Shown in pieces: positions 32,292 through 42,864 of a DNA stretch of 64,000 bases. A model generated the notes under the pieces. It saw only the letters and a list, made by a program, of their open reading frames with translations. It made no database searches and was not told where the DNA came from. A program made the translations under genes and the position numbers. Source of the DNA: Stomoxys calcitrans (Eukaryota; Arthropoda; Insecta; Diptera; Muscidae); NCBI RefSeq assembly GCF_963082655.1, contig NC_081554.1, positions 120,541,869 through 120,605,868 of the forward strand, written 5' to 3'. Position 1 is the first letter of the stretch; every line of letters starts with the position of its first letter.

Positions 32292-35200
32292 ACTCTTCCC
32301 ATCCGACCTTATTTAAATCTACCCAGACTTGTGACAACCGCAATTATCTTGACAATGAACTGCCGACATTAAGACCTATTTTACCTTACCACGAAAGACT
32401 TTTGAGATACCAACAGGTACGTAGTAGGATTTTCGGTGAGTCCCCCGAGACACCATCGGTTTATAGTTACATCAGGCAACGCCCGGCACGGAATACTTTG
32501 CGCCTCCGGAATTTTTGGAAACGGGTCATGGTTGATAGAAAACGTCTTTTGAGATCAGTAGCCGCATTCAATTCTGTTGATAGTGACACTAGACCGTATG
32601 TAAGACTGAACTTATTTGATATGAATTTGGTAGGACTTGTCGATACCGGCGCTACGATTACCTGTATATCAGGAAATGCTGCGAAGACTTTGCTGAACAC
32701 CGATTTTGTATATAAACGCTTGAATGAATGGGTCTCGGCTGCAGGAGGTTCTAAATATAGAATTTTTGGCTATGTGGACACCAAAGTATTTTTCCGTGAC
32801 ATATATCGAGATCTTAGGATTTATATTATACCAGACTTGAAGGACGATCTGTACCTCGGCATTGATTTTGTGAGGGCCTTTGGACTTTTGAATATGGAAA
32901 TATCTCAGGTGGATGTGAGAGTTACACCTGAAACAGGGGGGCATTTGACTCATGATTTCAATTCTCAGGAGGCGGATAAATTAAGACGTACCATTGCATT
33001 ATTTCCTTCATTTGAACATGATGGCCTCGGAAGGACCACTTTGATAGAACATGTTATAGAGGTTGAAAGGGATGCAAGGGCAGTAAAGCAAAGGTATTTC
33101 TCAGTTTCCCCGGCGATAGAGAAACTGATACATGACGAGGTAGACCGCATGTTGGACTTGGGGGTAATTGAGCAGGCTCCTCTGAATTGTCCCTGGAGTA
33201 GTCCCGTGACGCTAGTGAGGAAGGACGGGAAGGTGCGTCTTTGTTTAGACTCTCGGAAACTGAATGCCGTCACCATTCGAGACGCTTACCCTCAACCCAA
33301 AATTGATAACATCTTATCACGACTACCGAAGGCGGAATTTATCACATCGTTGGACCTAAAAAACGCCTTTTGGCAAATTCCCCTGTCTCTGGAATCTCGC
33401 GATATGACAGCCTTTACTGTTCCGAACCGGCCCCTCTACAGGTTTAAGGTAATGCCTTTTGGTTTGACGAATGCCCCTCAGACAATGAGCCGGCTTATGG
33501 ACCTGGCGATACCTGCAGATCTAAGGAATCGCGTCTTCATCTACCTGGATGACTTGTTATTGTTTTCCCAGAACTTTGAAGATCACATGAAACTGCTTGC
33601 TGATGTTGCATTTCTTCTTCGTAAGGCAGGATTAACACTTAATATAGCTAAGTGTAAATGGTGCCTTAGGGAGGTGAGATATCTCGGGTATGTTATTGGG
33701 AATGGTGTGATAAAGACGGACCCCAGCAAGGTATCTGCGATTAGAGATTTACAGGCCCCAAGATCAGTTCGCGAAGTTCGCCGATTTCTTGGCCTTGCGA
33801 GTTGGTATAGGCGATTTATCGATAATTTTTCGACTCTGACGGCACCTCTTTCAGATTTGACAGGGAAGAAGGTCAAATTTACTTGGACAATGGAGGCCCA
33901 GCGGTCCTTTGATGCTGTGAAGGAGTGCTTAACTTCAGCGCCCGTATTAATTACACCTGATTTCACCAAGCCGTTTGTAATTCAGTGTGATGCCTCGACA
34001 GTGGGCATTGGAGGGGTATTGGCACAGGAGAACGAAGAGGGTATCGAAAGACCTATCGCTTTCTACTCGTTCAAGCTTAACAGAGCTCAAAGAAATTATT
34101 CCATCACAGAGCTTGAGTGCTTGGCAGCGGTTAAATGTGTTGAGAAGTTTAGAGAGTACGTTGAAGGTTTGCCGTTTAAGATTGTTACGGACCACGCGAG
34201 TCTTCGATGGCTTATGCGTCAAGCCGACTTAAACGGAAGACTCGCGCGTTGGTCTCTAAAGCTTCAACGTTTCGACTTTACGATTGAGCACCGTAGAGGC
34301 TCACTAAATACTGTTCCTGATGTTTTGTCGAGAATGTCCGTCGATGCTATCACCAAGGACTTGGTGGAACCCGAGCTTGATTTAGGTTCTCCGGCTTTCG
34401 ATGATGAGCAATATAGTAGTCTTCGAGCTAGAGTCCAAGGGAGTAACTCTACACCAGATTTACAAGTGGTGGATAAGTACATTTATAGGAGGACACAATT
34501 CTCGCCCACGGAACCTTTTGACGAAATTTCCCAATGGAAACTATGGGTGCCTGAGAGTCTTACAGAGGATGTTATTCGAAGAGCTCATTGCCCACCAACA
34601 TCGATGCATGGAGGAGTTGGGAAGACGCTGCACAAGCTTCGTCGTAATTTTTTTTGGCCAAAGATGGCCCTTCAAGTAAAGGACTTCATTTCGAAATGTG
34701 AAATCTGTAGTCAGTCCAAATCACCAAATGTAATTCTTAGACCTTTGATAGGGGACCAAATTAAATCGGAACGTCCATTCCAAAGGCTGTATATGGATTT
34801 TTTGGGACCCTATCCAAGGTCAAGAAATGGGAACATCGGCATTTTTGTGGTGCTTGATCATTTTACGAAATATCCCTTTGTGAGGCCGATACGGAAATTT
34901 ACCGCTGGTGAGATATACGAGTTTTTGGAGACCCAGATTTTTAACACTTTCGGTGTCCCCGAATTTGTTGTGACAGATAATGGGTCACAATTCAAATCCA
35001 TTCTTTTTTCAAACCTGATGTCCAAGTATGGCATAAAGCATATTTTTACGGCCGTTTACAGCCCTCAATCGAACTCAGCGGAGAGACTCAACCGTTCAAT
35101 ACTGGCTGGTATTCGATCGTACCTGAAATGTGATCAACGTGACTGGGACAATCACCTTGGCGATATGGCTGTTGCTCTGCGCAGTATGGTTCACACAAGC

Positions 35201-35620
35201 ATAGGATTCTCACCATTTTATGTATTATTTGGCAATCAGATGGTGACTCATGCTAAATCCTACGATTTATTACGGAATTTAGGAAATTTGGAAATAGGTG
35301 AGAACATCGAACATTCAGATAAATTGCAGATAATTCGGCAGAAAGTAGGGCAACATATGAGAGACGCATACGACAATTATAGCAGGCATTACAATTTGAG
35401 ATCCCGCCCTATCGAATATAAGGAAGGTGATGAGGTGTATAGACGGAATTTTACTTTAAGTAAGAAATCGGAGAAATATAATGCGAAATTAGCGCCGAAG
35501 TTTCTTAGATGTAGAATAATTAAGAAAGTAGGTAACTGCTATTATAAGATATCCGATTTGGAGGGCAACGTAATTGGTACATACCATGGAAAAGATTTGA
35601 AACCAAGCGAGCATAGTTAA
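32246..35620 (+). CDS. pol: Pol: protease, RT, RNase H, integrase
   Basis: Polyprotein that matures Gag, copies the RNA and inserts the DNA. Coding is uninterrupted to TAA at 35620; residue numbers here count from the TTG at 32402. An aspartic protease has DTGA at 81-84. The RT has the LDLKNAFWQIPL block (the first catalytic Asp), MPFGLTNAP, and YLDD at 381-384 (33542-33553). RNase H has QCDAST, TELECLA and TDHASLRWL. The integrase has a His-His-Cys-Cys zinc region ending CEICSQSK and catalytic D799, D859 and E894 (34 residues between the last two). The C-terminus has a GPY/F-like stretch (APKFLRCRIIKKVG) but no clear chromodomain. About 1124 residues if read from the overlap, normal for the family. 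No env follows. Confidence 0.95.
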   Translation, partial: GFGKRICERIPLEKIDSSHPTLFKSTQTCDNRNYLDNELPTLRPILPYHERLLRYQQVRSRIFGESPETPSVYSYIRQRPARNTLRLRNFWKRVMVDRKRLLRSVAAFNSVDSDTRPYVRLNLFDMNLVGLVDTGATITCISGNAAKTLLNTDFVYKRLNEWVSAAGGSKYRIFGYVDTKVFFRDIYRDLRIYIIPDLKDDLYLGIDFVRAFGLLNMEISQVDVRVTPETGGHLTHDFNSQEADKLRRTIALFPSFEHDGLGRTTLIEHVIEVERDARAVKQRYFSVSPAIEKLIHDEVDRMLDLGVIEQAPLNCPWSSPVTLVRKDGKVRLCLDSRKLNAVTIRDAYPQPKIDNILSRLPKAEFITSLDLKNAFWQIPLSLESRDMTAFTVPNRPLYRFKVMPFGLTNAPQTMSRLMDLAIPADLRNRVFIYLDDLLLFSQNFEDHMKLLADVAFLLRKAGLTLNIAKCKWCLREVRYLGYVIGNGVIKTDPSKVSAIRDLQAPRSVREVRRFLGLASWYRRFIDNFSTLTAPLSDLTGKKVKFTWTMEAQRSFDAVKECLTSAPVLITPDFTKPFVIQCDASTVGIGGVLAQENEEGIERPIAFYSFKLNRAQRNYSITELECLAAVKCVEKFREYVEGLPFKIVTDHASLRWLMRQADLNGRLARWSLKLQRFDFTIEHRRGSLNTVPDVLSRMSVDAITKDLVEPELDLGSPAFDDEQYSSLRARVQGSNSTPDLQVVDKYIYRRTQFSPTEPFDEISQWKLWVPESLTEDVIRRAHCPPTSMHGGVGKTLHKLRRNFFWPKMALQVKDFISKCEICSQSKSPNVILRPLIGDQIKSERPFQRLYMDFLGPYPRSRNGNIGIFVVLDHFTKYPFVRPIRKFTAGEIYEFLETQIFNTFGVPEFVVTDNGSQFKSILFSNLMSKYGIKHIFTAVYSPQSNSAERLNRSILAGIRSYLKCDQRDWDNHLGDMAVALRSMVHTSIGFSPFYVLFGNQMVTHAKSYDLLRNLGNLEIGENIEHSDKLQIIRQKVGQHMRDAYDNYSRHYNLRSRPIEYKEGDEVYRRNFTLSKKSEKYNAKLAPKFLRCRIIKKVGNCYYKISDLEGNVIGTYHGKDLKPSEHS

Positions 35621-35630
35621 ATCACCCTTT

Positions 35631-35739
35631 CCAGTCAACCCTTCTTTATTAAGAACCGTTTATATAGGCCTTATGTTTATTATATATGTGGGTATTTCTG
35701 GCGCGGTTTGACGGCCTTTAATAAAGGAAGATTGACTGC
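35631..35739 (+). repeat. Inverted repeat bordering the 3' LTR, with the polypurine tract
   Basis: 35631-35652 and 35718-35739 are imperfect reverse complements (about 18 of 22), enclosing a 65-nt loop. The right arm holds the only purine run, AAAGGAAGA (35723-35731), which ends 10 nt before the LTR instead of touching it. The polypurine tract normally primes plus-strand synthesis at the LTR edge. Confidence 0.6.
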
Positions 35740-35741
35740 TT

Positions 35742-37557
35742 TGTGATGGGTTCCTTCCCTATGCATTTTTCGGATTATAAGTAGGTAATTGAATTCTGCA
35801 ATAATAGCATGATAAAAACAATCAACTTTGGTCTCCGCTCTCCACTTTCCATTGTTTTGGAATTTATTCTGTACTCAACCATTGCATCCCCCTCCCCCCT
35901 CTTTGCCACCCACTTTATTTCAATAGTTGAGGAAGAGAGTCCGATGATTCGATCTGTTTAATGTTCTTGTTTTTGTTTGTTAGTCTCTTGTGTATGCTTT
36001 GATGAATGGGGAGTGGGAGTAGTCTAATGCGAATGATAGGCTGATATTTAAGACAAGATTCATTTCTATAACATTCCTCTTGTTTTTTTTTCTTTTCACT
36101 TCTTTTTCTTCTTGCGTTTTTATTAAAGACTATTAATGACAATTAAAGAAGAGTTTCTGTTAAGGGAACGAGACTGGTGATGAAACTCAAGGCTTAATCA
36201 TACAATTAGTTATCAAGGTGGTTTTGAGTTAAAAGGTTGTGTGACGGACATACGTAAATTGTTTGCTAATAGACAAAAGGAGGGAGAAGTTTACTCCGAG
36301 TAACGGTCTAGATCGGTGTCTAGTCACATTTATTTCAAATCAAGGCGGAATAATATTTGCGATTGAGCAATTTTTCTATTGAGGTCTACCCAAGTGGGTT
36401 TTATGAATTCTTGGATTTTTGTGAGATTTTTTTTATTTGTCCAGCTAGTACACTGAGAAAGATTTGAGGCATGATGGGCCTTTGATTGATCCCCTTTGTA
36501 ATTTCATGCCATCAACTATAAATACTCCCGGTAAAATTGATATCAACCACCTTGACATTTTTGGGATTTAGATGTGCTACAAACTTTGTGCCGAAAAACA
36601 AAGTTGAAAGCGAAGCAATTGATCGTTTACATTTTTGTCTTGTACACGTTTGGGTTATTCCACCCCACGTGTGTTGTATCGTGTTATTACTCAACTTTCA
36701 TCCATATTTTTTATTCTTAATTTTTCTAATTAATTTCCTTTAATTATCAAATAATTAAGAAATAATTTGTTACCATTTGTAAATCTTGTTGTAATTTGAC
36801 GACATTTTTTTTGTCCATAATTTGTTTTTATTTGATTGTTGGTCTATATATTTATTTCGTAGTATAACCCATTACCATTTATATTTATTAAACTAAGTTT
36901 CCATTCATCGTTGGTGATTGCAGAGGCCTATGCAGCGCTTAGTGAATGGGTAAGTCCTAGTATGTAAGACATATGATTAAATTAAGTACGAATTGTGGTT
37001 TTGAATTTCGAAATAATTATTTACGGCCATTAGCTTTATAATTTTCGTTACTATATTTTTTTGTTGTTATTTTTTTCACTTTTTCATATTTTTACCTGAT
37101 CTATTTTTCTTTATATAAACCATGGTATAAGCATATACATTTTTCCTACGAATATGATTGTTGTTTAAAATAAACTATTACGAACATCTAAGTATTAAAA
37201 TGGAGTAGAAAACTTATTGAAATCTAAAGAGAGCCATAAGGGATAGAATTTTCGGGGTTCCTTTAAAAGATATTATGGAGTCAAGGAACATTGGTGTGAG
37301 TGGGCTTAGAGATCTGTAACACCGGATGATCTCAAGCAATGCTACGACCCTATTTTTGTTTGTTTTTAGTTTCAGTGGTCAAAAGTCCGTCCGCTTTTAG
37401 GTTGCACGTTTAAATTTTTCCTGTAAATGGTCCTTTAGATGAGAATGAGAAAAAGAACCCTACCCATACCGGCGAGTCCTAGCCAAATAACGTGCTGTTT
37501 CTCATGTCATCATAAACTTGGAAATTTTATTTCTCTAATACAGAAAATACCATTACA
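35742..37557 (+). repeat. 3' LTR (1816 bp)
   Basis: Same length as the 5' LTR. Ends CATTACA at 37557 and is followed by AAAG (37558-37561), the right target duplication. It supplies the RNA 3' end; I did not find a canonical AATAAA in its last 200 bases. Confidence 0.95.
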
Positions 37558-37561
37558 AAAG

Positions 37562-38100
37562 GCGTCAGTAAATCGCCTTTTCATATCGAACATCATAGGC
37601 ACTCATTATTTGTGCAAGAGCCGCTCGATATCGCTAATTGTCCGCGACTGCTGTTGCAGCTACTCCATGTGGAGCATTCCATAGCAATGAACACCACACA
37701 GTCTGGACCTCAATGTTCCTTCATGTGTTGTGCTCACAGCTATCCCATGTCGGGAACATAATTTCTCATGGGCATAATCTCGACTGCCTTTGGAAAAAAT
37801 GCCTAAAATAATTAAACATATGACCGGCCTAATAGGCAAACATGAATAATATCATGAAATAAAACAAAAGCAAATAAAAATTTCGTCAGTTCAACAATAA
37901 TATGTCTTCAATATTTTAGCAAAATTTTGTTTGTTTGCTGTTTATTAAAACAGCAGACATTTGTTTTTTGCAACGGCAGTAATGACTGCTTTCCCATTTT
38001 CAGCAGACCAAAACTGTTGTTTTAGCAAACATTTTTGATATTTCGAATAACAAATTTCGTTGAGTGCAGATTTTGAAAACGCAAAAAACAAATAAATTAA
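37562..38100. other. Right part of the host repeat, then unassigned sequence
   Basis: 'gcgtcagtaaatcgcctttt' continues the sequence cut at 28637. 37915-38050 has CAGCAG/CTGCTG-rich strings in both orientations like those near 27.9 kb. No gene recognised. Confidence 0.35.
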
Positions 38101-38139
38101 TTTCACTTTTTTCACTTTTCATTTTAATCCAAAATTTAG

Positions 38140-38184
38140 GATGAAGATGAGGAGGATGATGGTGAGTATGAAGACATCAAATAG
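38140..38184 (+). CDS. Possible terminal exon with acidic C-terminus
   Basis: A pyrimidine-rich tract (38098-38125) and 'aatttag' precede an open stretch that reads DEDEEDDGEYEDIK and then TAG. A short, acidic, stop-terminated coding stretch behind a good 3' splice site is what the last exon of a conserved nuclear or cytoskeletal gene can look like. A GT at 38162-38163 ('atggtgagta') is also a good donor, so it could instead be a 22-nt internal micro-exon. No neighbouring exon is recognised in the window, and the protein is not identified. A chance match is quite possible. Confidence 0.3.
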   Translation, partial: DEDEEDDGEYEDIK

Positions 38185-38379
38185 TGGGTATAAAGGGAGC
38201 CCAAAATTAATATACTCCCGACGGCATTAAAATGTGATAAAAAAAACTACTAAAAATATGCAATATAAGAACTGATAGAGATAACTCTATGAAATTTGAA
38301 ATGGTTCGAGCTGAGGTGTTATAGAGACCATGGCTGCGGAATCGGAGGCTAGCAATTTTTCCCGGAGTCGGAGTCTGAC

Positions 38380-39373
38380 CATCTGTCTGTTGAAATCACG
38401 CTACAATCTGAAGAGCTGAAACTTTGCACAAATTCTTTTTTGTCCATAAGCAGGTTAAGTTCGAAGACGGGCTATACCGGATTATATCTTAATGTAGCCC
38501 CCATATAAACCGATACGCCGATTTAAGGTCTTAGGCCAGTCGACATCCTCCAGATCGGTTCAGATTTGGATATAACTGCCATATAGACCGATCTCTCCAT
38601 TTAAGGTCTTGGGCGCACAAAAAGCGCATTTATTGTCCGATGTCGCCAACATTTAGGATAGTGAGTTATGATAGGCCCCTTTGACATCTTTCTGCAATAT
38701 GGCACAGATCGGTTAAGATTTGGATATAGCTGCCATCTAGACCGTTCTCTCGATTTAAGGTCTTTTGCTCATAAAAGGCGCATTTATTGTCCGATTTCGC
38801 CGATTTGTCCGACCTTTCCAGATTTGGATATAGCTTTTATATAGACCGATCTCTCGATTTAAGGTTTTGAACCCATAAAAGACGCATTTATTGTCCGATT
38901 TCCCCGAAATTTGGGACAGTGAGTTCTGTAAGGGCCTCCTACAGCCCTTTTCAATTTGGCACAGATCGGTTAAAATTAGGATATAGCTGCCATATAGACC
39001 GATTTCTCGATTTAAAGTCTTGGCCCCATAAAAAGCACATTCATAATCCGATTTCGCTGAAATTTGACACAATGACTTATGTTAGGCTTTTCGACATCCG
39101 TGTCGTATATGGTTCAGATCGGTCTATATTTGGATATGGCTACCAAAAATACCAATATTTTGTTCACCAAAATTGAACAATGACTTTTACTTATTGGACC
39201 CCTCATTATCCGTGTCGACTTTGGTCCAAATCGGACCATATTTCGATAAAGCTGCTTTGGGGGCATAAATTATGCTTTTTCACTGGATTATGACGAAAGG
39301 TGGTTTATATATATACCCGAGGCGGTGGGATCCAAAGTTCGGTCCGGCCGAACTTAACGCCTTTTTACTTGTT
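38380..39373 (+). mobile_element. mini-me/DINE-like element, head truncated
   Basis: Begins within the (GTCY) part ('ccatctgtctgttgaaatca') and runs through six monomers of about 150 bp to 'ttcggtccggccgaact' and 'cctttttacttgttc'. The (TA)n core is missing. Confidence 0.7.
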
Positions 39374-39931
39374 CTTCTTCTTCTGTAAAGAGTTCATATT
39401 GTATTGTAGATGGGTTTGACGTTAAGTTTGAACAAGATATGCTAATTTAAATGGGTACAATATGTATTTCAAACGAAATTGAAAAACCTCACTACTTCTC
39501 AAAATGTAAAGTCGAGAGCCCCCATTCGGTCGTATGTTTTTATTTACCCCGTATGTCCCCTGACTGCAAATGAATTATGTGTAAAAACAGCAAATATGAA
39601 AAAAATCGTCAATTTTCTGAAACAAAATTAGCAACTTTTTGCAATAAAGACTAATAAATAAAACCACTTTTTGGACCAAAAAATTTAAAAAAAATTTAAA
39701 AAAATCCACTTTTGGACAATCTCGGTCAAAAGTTCATTTCGAATATAACTAAAACCAGTGGTGATATTTTATATTTCAAGCGGAATTTTTAAAAAGGGCA
39801 GGGTAAGGGGTAAATTTGGCAGTCCAAACAATTTTTCGAAATGCCGAAGTGACCAACTTTAGGGCCCGTCAAGAGGCGCACGGAGCACCTAGGGCCTTGA
39901 AATTTTGCACATAATCTCAACACCTTAACAC
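39374..39931. other. MITE interior, no gene
   Basis: Sequence between the mini-me insertion and the MITE right arm. It has A-rich runs, 'gggcccgtcaagaggcgcac' and 'tagggccttgaaattttgca'. No coding signal. Confidence 0.35.
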
Positions 39932-40354
39932 ATAACACCTCAGCTCCAACCATTTCAAAGAGTTATCTCTATCCGCTCTCAAATTACATATTTTTTACTA
40001 TTTTTTTCTATTCTATCCCACTGTGCGCCAGTCCCTGGGTAGCGCCAACGACAACAATAGTGAGCACGTCTGCCCCAAGGGGGCATATTTGGTTGCTAGG
40101 GGGCCAAGGAGTCTTTGCCTCAGAAACGGTCTTCAGGTTCTCAGTCCTAGGTTTAAAACTAGGGTGTGCGCCCTACAAAGTGTATTTTCCCCAAATCTCA
40201 TCACACCTGTAACACCTCGAAATATTCTCAATCGTCTAAATATTCTAAGTCAATCTAGCCATATCCGTCCTTCCTTACAACAGGTAATCGAAATCACGAT
40301 ACCGTCGGAACGAATGAGGCTACCGTATTAAATTTTGCGTAGATACTTATTGAT

Positions 40355-41060
40355 GAGAGTTGTTTCAGTTGCATTTCGACACTTGGCTTCAGTAGCACTT
40401 CGGCACTCTTGATGGTAGCATGGATTTCTTGGGGGAGGCTTCTAGTACCCAAGTAAGCATTTCGCGGCATTTTTCATGTAGTGTGCAATGGATTGCTACT
40501 GCTGCATTATATCATCGGAATAAGGAGTGCTTTCATCAAACAATTGGAACAATCGAGCGGAGTATGCCAGTGCCATCTGTTGTGTTCGCCACTTTTCAAT
40601 GCCCAGCTTCTGTGCAGTGTCAGATCTTACTTTTCTCGCCATGCTCAAACGGTTGCGAACCTTTGCTGCAACAAGTTAATGATCCGAATCTATTTTCGCT
40701 CCTCGGATCGAGCGTATATCTACCACAGCGTGATTAAATTAGTCCCTCACTTTTCTGGGGGCAACCATGGGCTTTGTGACTTTTTTATATTGAAATCTGG
40801 TGCTGCTAACTACCATGTTTTTGTCGCGGCGTAATCTATTAGCCCCAAACCATTATCGGACGTTATCTCGTGGCGGCTAAATTTTCCGACTATTGGCACT
40901 ATTCTCTCTCTCTAGGCGATCGGAGGAAATATCCCTTCCTGTTCGTCCTTGCCTTCCTTCGGGGCATGGGCATAAATAACGCTGATGTTGAAAAGTTTGG
41001 CTTTTATGATAGTGGCTAGCTTCTCTAATCGCTTAAAAATTGAAAATCAATTCTCAAATA
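40355..41060 (-). pseudogene. RTE-type LINE linker/endonuclease fragment
   Basis: The plus strand matches 26.56-27.12 kb in order: 'tcagtagcac', the 'gcagtgtcagat' block, 'tctagtgatg'-like and 'aactaccatgtt', 'ctattagcc', 'gttcgtcc' and 'cggggcatgg'. It therefore covers the region between endonuclease and RT of the minus-strand LINE. Heavily degenerate; no open frame. Confidence 0.55.
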
Positions 41061-41160
41061 GCAAAATACAGAACAAGCCTAGGTCAAAATTGCAAAAGAT
41101 AGGTTTGTATGACTAATCGTGTTTTTGTAGGATTTTCTAGGACTTCAAAACAAATAAGAT

Positions 41161-41373
41161 CGGAATTGGTTCGACAGAACTGTGGTATTGCCACCTGGCT
41201 TGAGAAGAGAACAGTTTCGGACGTCTACATAGTGGAAATGTCAAACTTTTTTCCAAATAACTGAGAGGGTACTTGATGATGAGTTCAAGACAGTGGCACG
41301 GAATTGGTTCCACAGAACTGTGGTATTGCCATCTGGCTTGAGGAGAGAACAGTTTCGGACGCCTACATAGTGG
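41161..41373. repeat. Two direct copies of a ~73-bp unit
   Basis: 41161-41233 and 41299-41373 share 'acagaactgtggtattgcca', 'ctggcttgag' and 'gaacagtttcggacg'. Spacing is 138 bp. They differ at about five positions. The origin is not known. Confidence 0.7.
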
Positions 41374-41479
41374 ACACAGGAACGGAGTTCTACTTCCGAC
41401 TACCTGACACAACACGGTCCTTAAAGCGGACAATCCAGTCGATGACGGAATTCGTAAAGCAAAGACCTTTAAAGTGAAA

Positions 41480-42195
41480 ATCGGTAGATGCATATATATA
41501 GGAGGTATATCTAAAACTGAAAAAATTTCTATGAAATTCATCAGTCATCAGAATTATAAAAGAAACCTTCGTGTTATAAGAGAAACCTTCGTGTTATAAG
41601 AAAAACCTTCGTGCCAAATTTTGTAAAGATGGGTTCTGAATTTGAACCGTTTTCTATGAAATTCACCAATAATGTCGAGATTTATAAGGGAACCTCTCAT
41701 GCAAAATTTCGTGAGAATCGGTTTACAAATGACAATATAATTGCAATTTTAGTTCAAATGGGACGAACATATATATGAAAGCTATATCTAAATCTGAGTC
41801 GATTTCTATGGAATTCACCAATAATGTCCAGACTTATAAGAGAATCCATCGTGCAAAATTTCGTGAGAATCAGTTTACAAATGACCATATAATTGCAATT
41901 TTAGTCCAAATCGGACGAACATATGTATGGGAGCTATAATCAAATCTAAACCGATTTTTTCAATTTCAATTGACTTCGTCTCTTGGCCCAAGAAAATGAT
42001 TGTACCAAATTTTAAGACTATCAGATGAGAATTGCGACTTGTACTTTGTACACAAATTAACATGGACAGACGGACATACAGACAGCTAAATCGAATCAGG
42101 AAGTCTCTGAGTCGATCGGTATACTCATCAAATATACTATCTCCCTTGCTTCACTAAGTTATAATACATTGTAACACAGTAGCGGTGTAGGGTAC
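41480..42195 (+). repeat. Family C repeat, long fragment
   Basis: Four or so monomers with 'cgaacatatatatgaaagct' and 'aatctgagtcgatttctatg', then a short GACR tract ('acagacggacatacagacag') and 'aacacagtagcggtgtaggg' at the end. The (GTCY)-type tract on the far side of the monomers gives it the same plan as the mini-me-like family. Confidence 0.65.
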
Positions 42196-42229
42196 ACAAA
42201 CAAACACCCACTTCACGCGCATTTATTGA

Positions 42230-42535
42230 CCAATTTTGCTCAACGTTTGCCTCGACAACTACGAGAAGTTTGCTCAAATCGGTTCAGATTTAGATATAGC
42301 TCCCATATATATGTTCATTAGATTTTGAGTATTTTGCAATAATGTTGTTGTTATTTGTCAACCGTAGTTATTACAGTTTGAACATATTTTCTCGAAATTT
42401 GATACGGATTGTTTAATAACCCATCTAAAACCATCCGCCGAGGTCTACCAAAATTGGTTCAAAATTGGATATAGCGTCCGTATTGTACTTATAGGGTAGG
42501 TGTAGGGTTTTATACAGTCGCCACCGCCCGACTTT
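42230..42535 (-). repeat. Family C repeat, inverted fragment
   Basis: Ends 'cagtcgccaccgcccgact', the inverse of the start at 25.40 kb. It follows the previous fragment in the opposite orientation. Confidence 0.6.
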
Positions 42536-42864
42536 TGTAATTTGTAACTTATTTATTTACACCCACACAACAAGAATATAAAATTCTTATAACTAAAGTG
42601 CGGGTAATATCTCCAACAATTGTACATAGTAAACACTTAAAACTAAGAATCTATAGCTATACAATGCATCACAGATTTTGAATGAATAACTTACGGAAAA
42701 AACTAACAATTGTGGCTTTGTAGATTTGAATTTAAAAGAAAAAAAAACAAAAGCGAATTTATCAATTAAAGAGGAATTAATAGACTTAGTTGATCCGAAA
42801 AAAGAAGAAATTAAGGTAAGTATAGAAGAATAAAAATAAATATATAAATGAGTCTTAACATTCA

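Larger units (their letters stand above)
28638..37557 (+). mobile_element. Intact Ty3/gypsy-type LTR retrotransposon with RING-Gag
   Basis: 8920 bp, two LTRs of exactly 1816 bp, TG...CA ends, and a 4-bp AAAG target duplication (28634-28637 and 37558-37561). Order: LTR, tRNA-Lys primer site, gag (445 codons), pol (protease, RT, RNase H, integrase), LTR. The RT-RNase H-integrase order is that of Ty3/gypsy (Metaviridae). Long LTRs, a tRNA-Lys primer and no env resemble the Osvaldo/Ulysses group, but that placement is inferred. The open frames, complete motifs and only four LTR differences noticed point to a recent insertion that may still be able to move. Confidence 0.95.
38240..40023. mobile_element. 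hAT-like MITE split by a mini-me element
   Basis: 38240-38322 and 39932-40010 are imperfect reverse complements over about 80 bp, sharing 'gatagagataactct' and 'gctgaggtgttat'. The right end reads, inverted, 'cagtgggatagaatag', a CAGTGG start as in hAT elements. The left outermost bases are lost or diverged. A mini-me-like element occupies most of the interior, so the MITE is older. Confidence 0.55.

Noticed and set aside
33583..33969. 128-codon ORF antisense to pol
   Set aside because: Shadow of the RT/RNase H coding strand, with no motif of its own.
35621..35741. Search for an env gene after pol
   Set aside because: Only 121 bases separate the pol stop from the 3' LTR, so there is no room for env.
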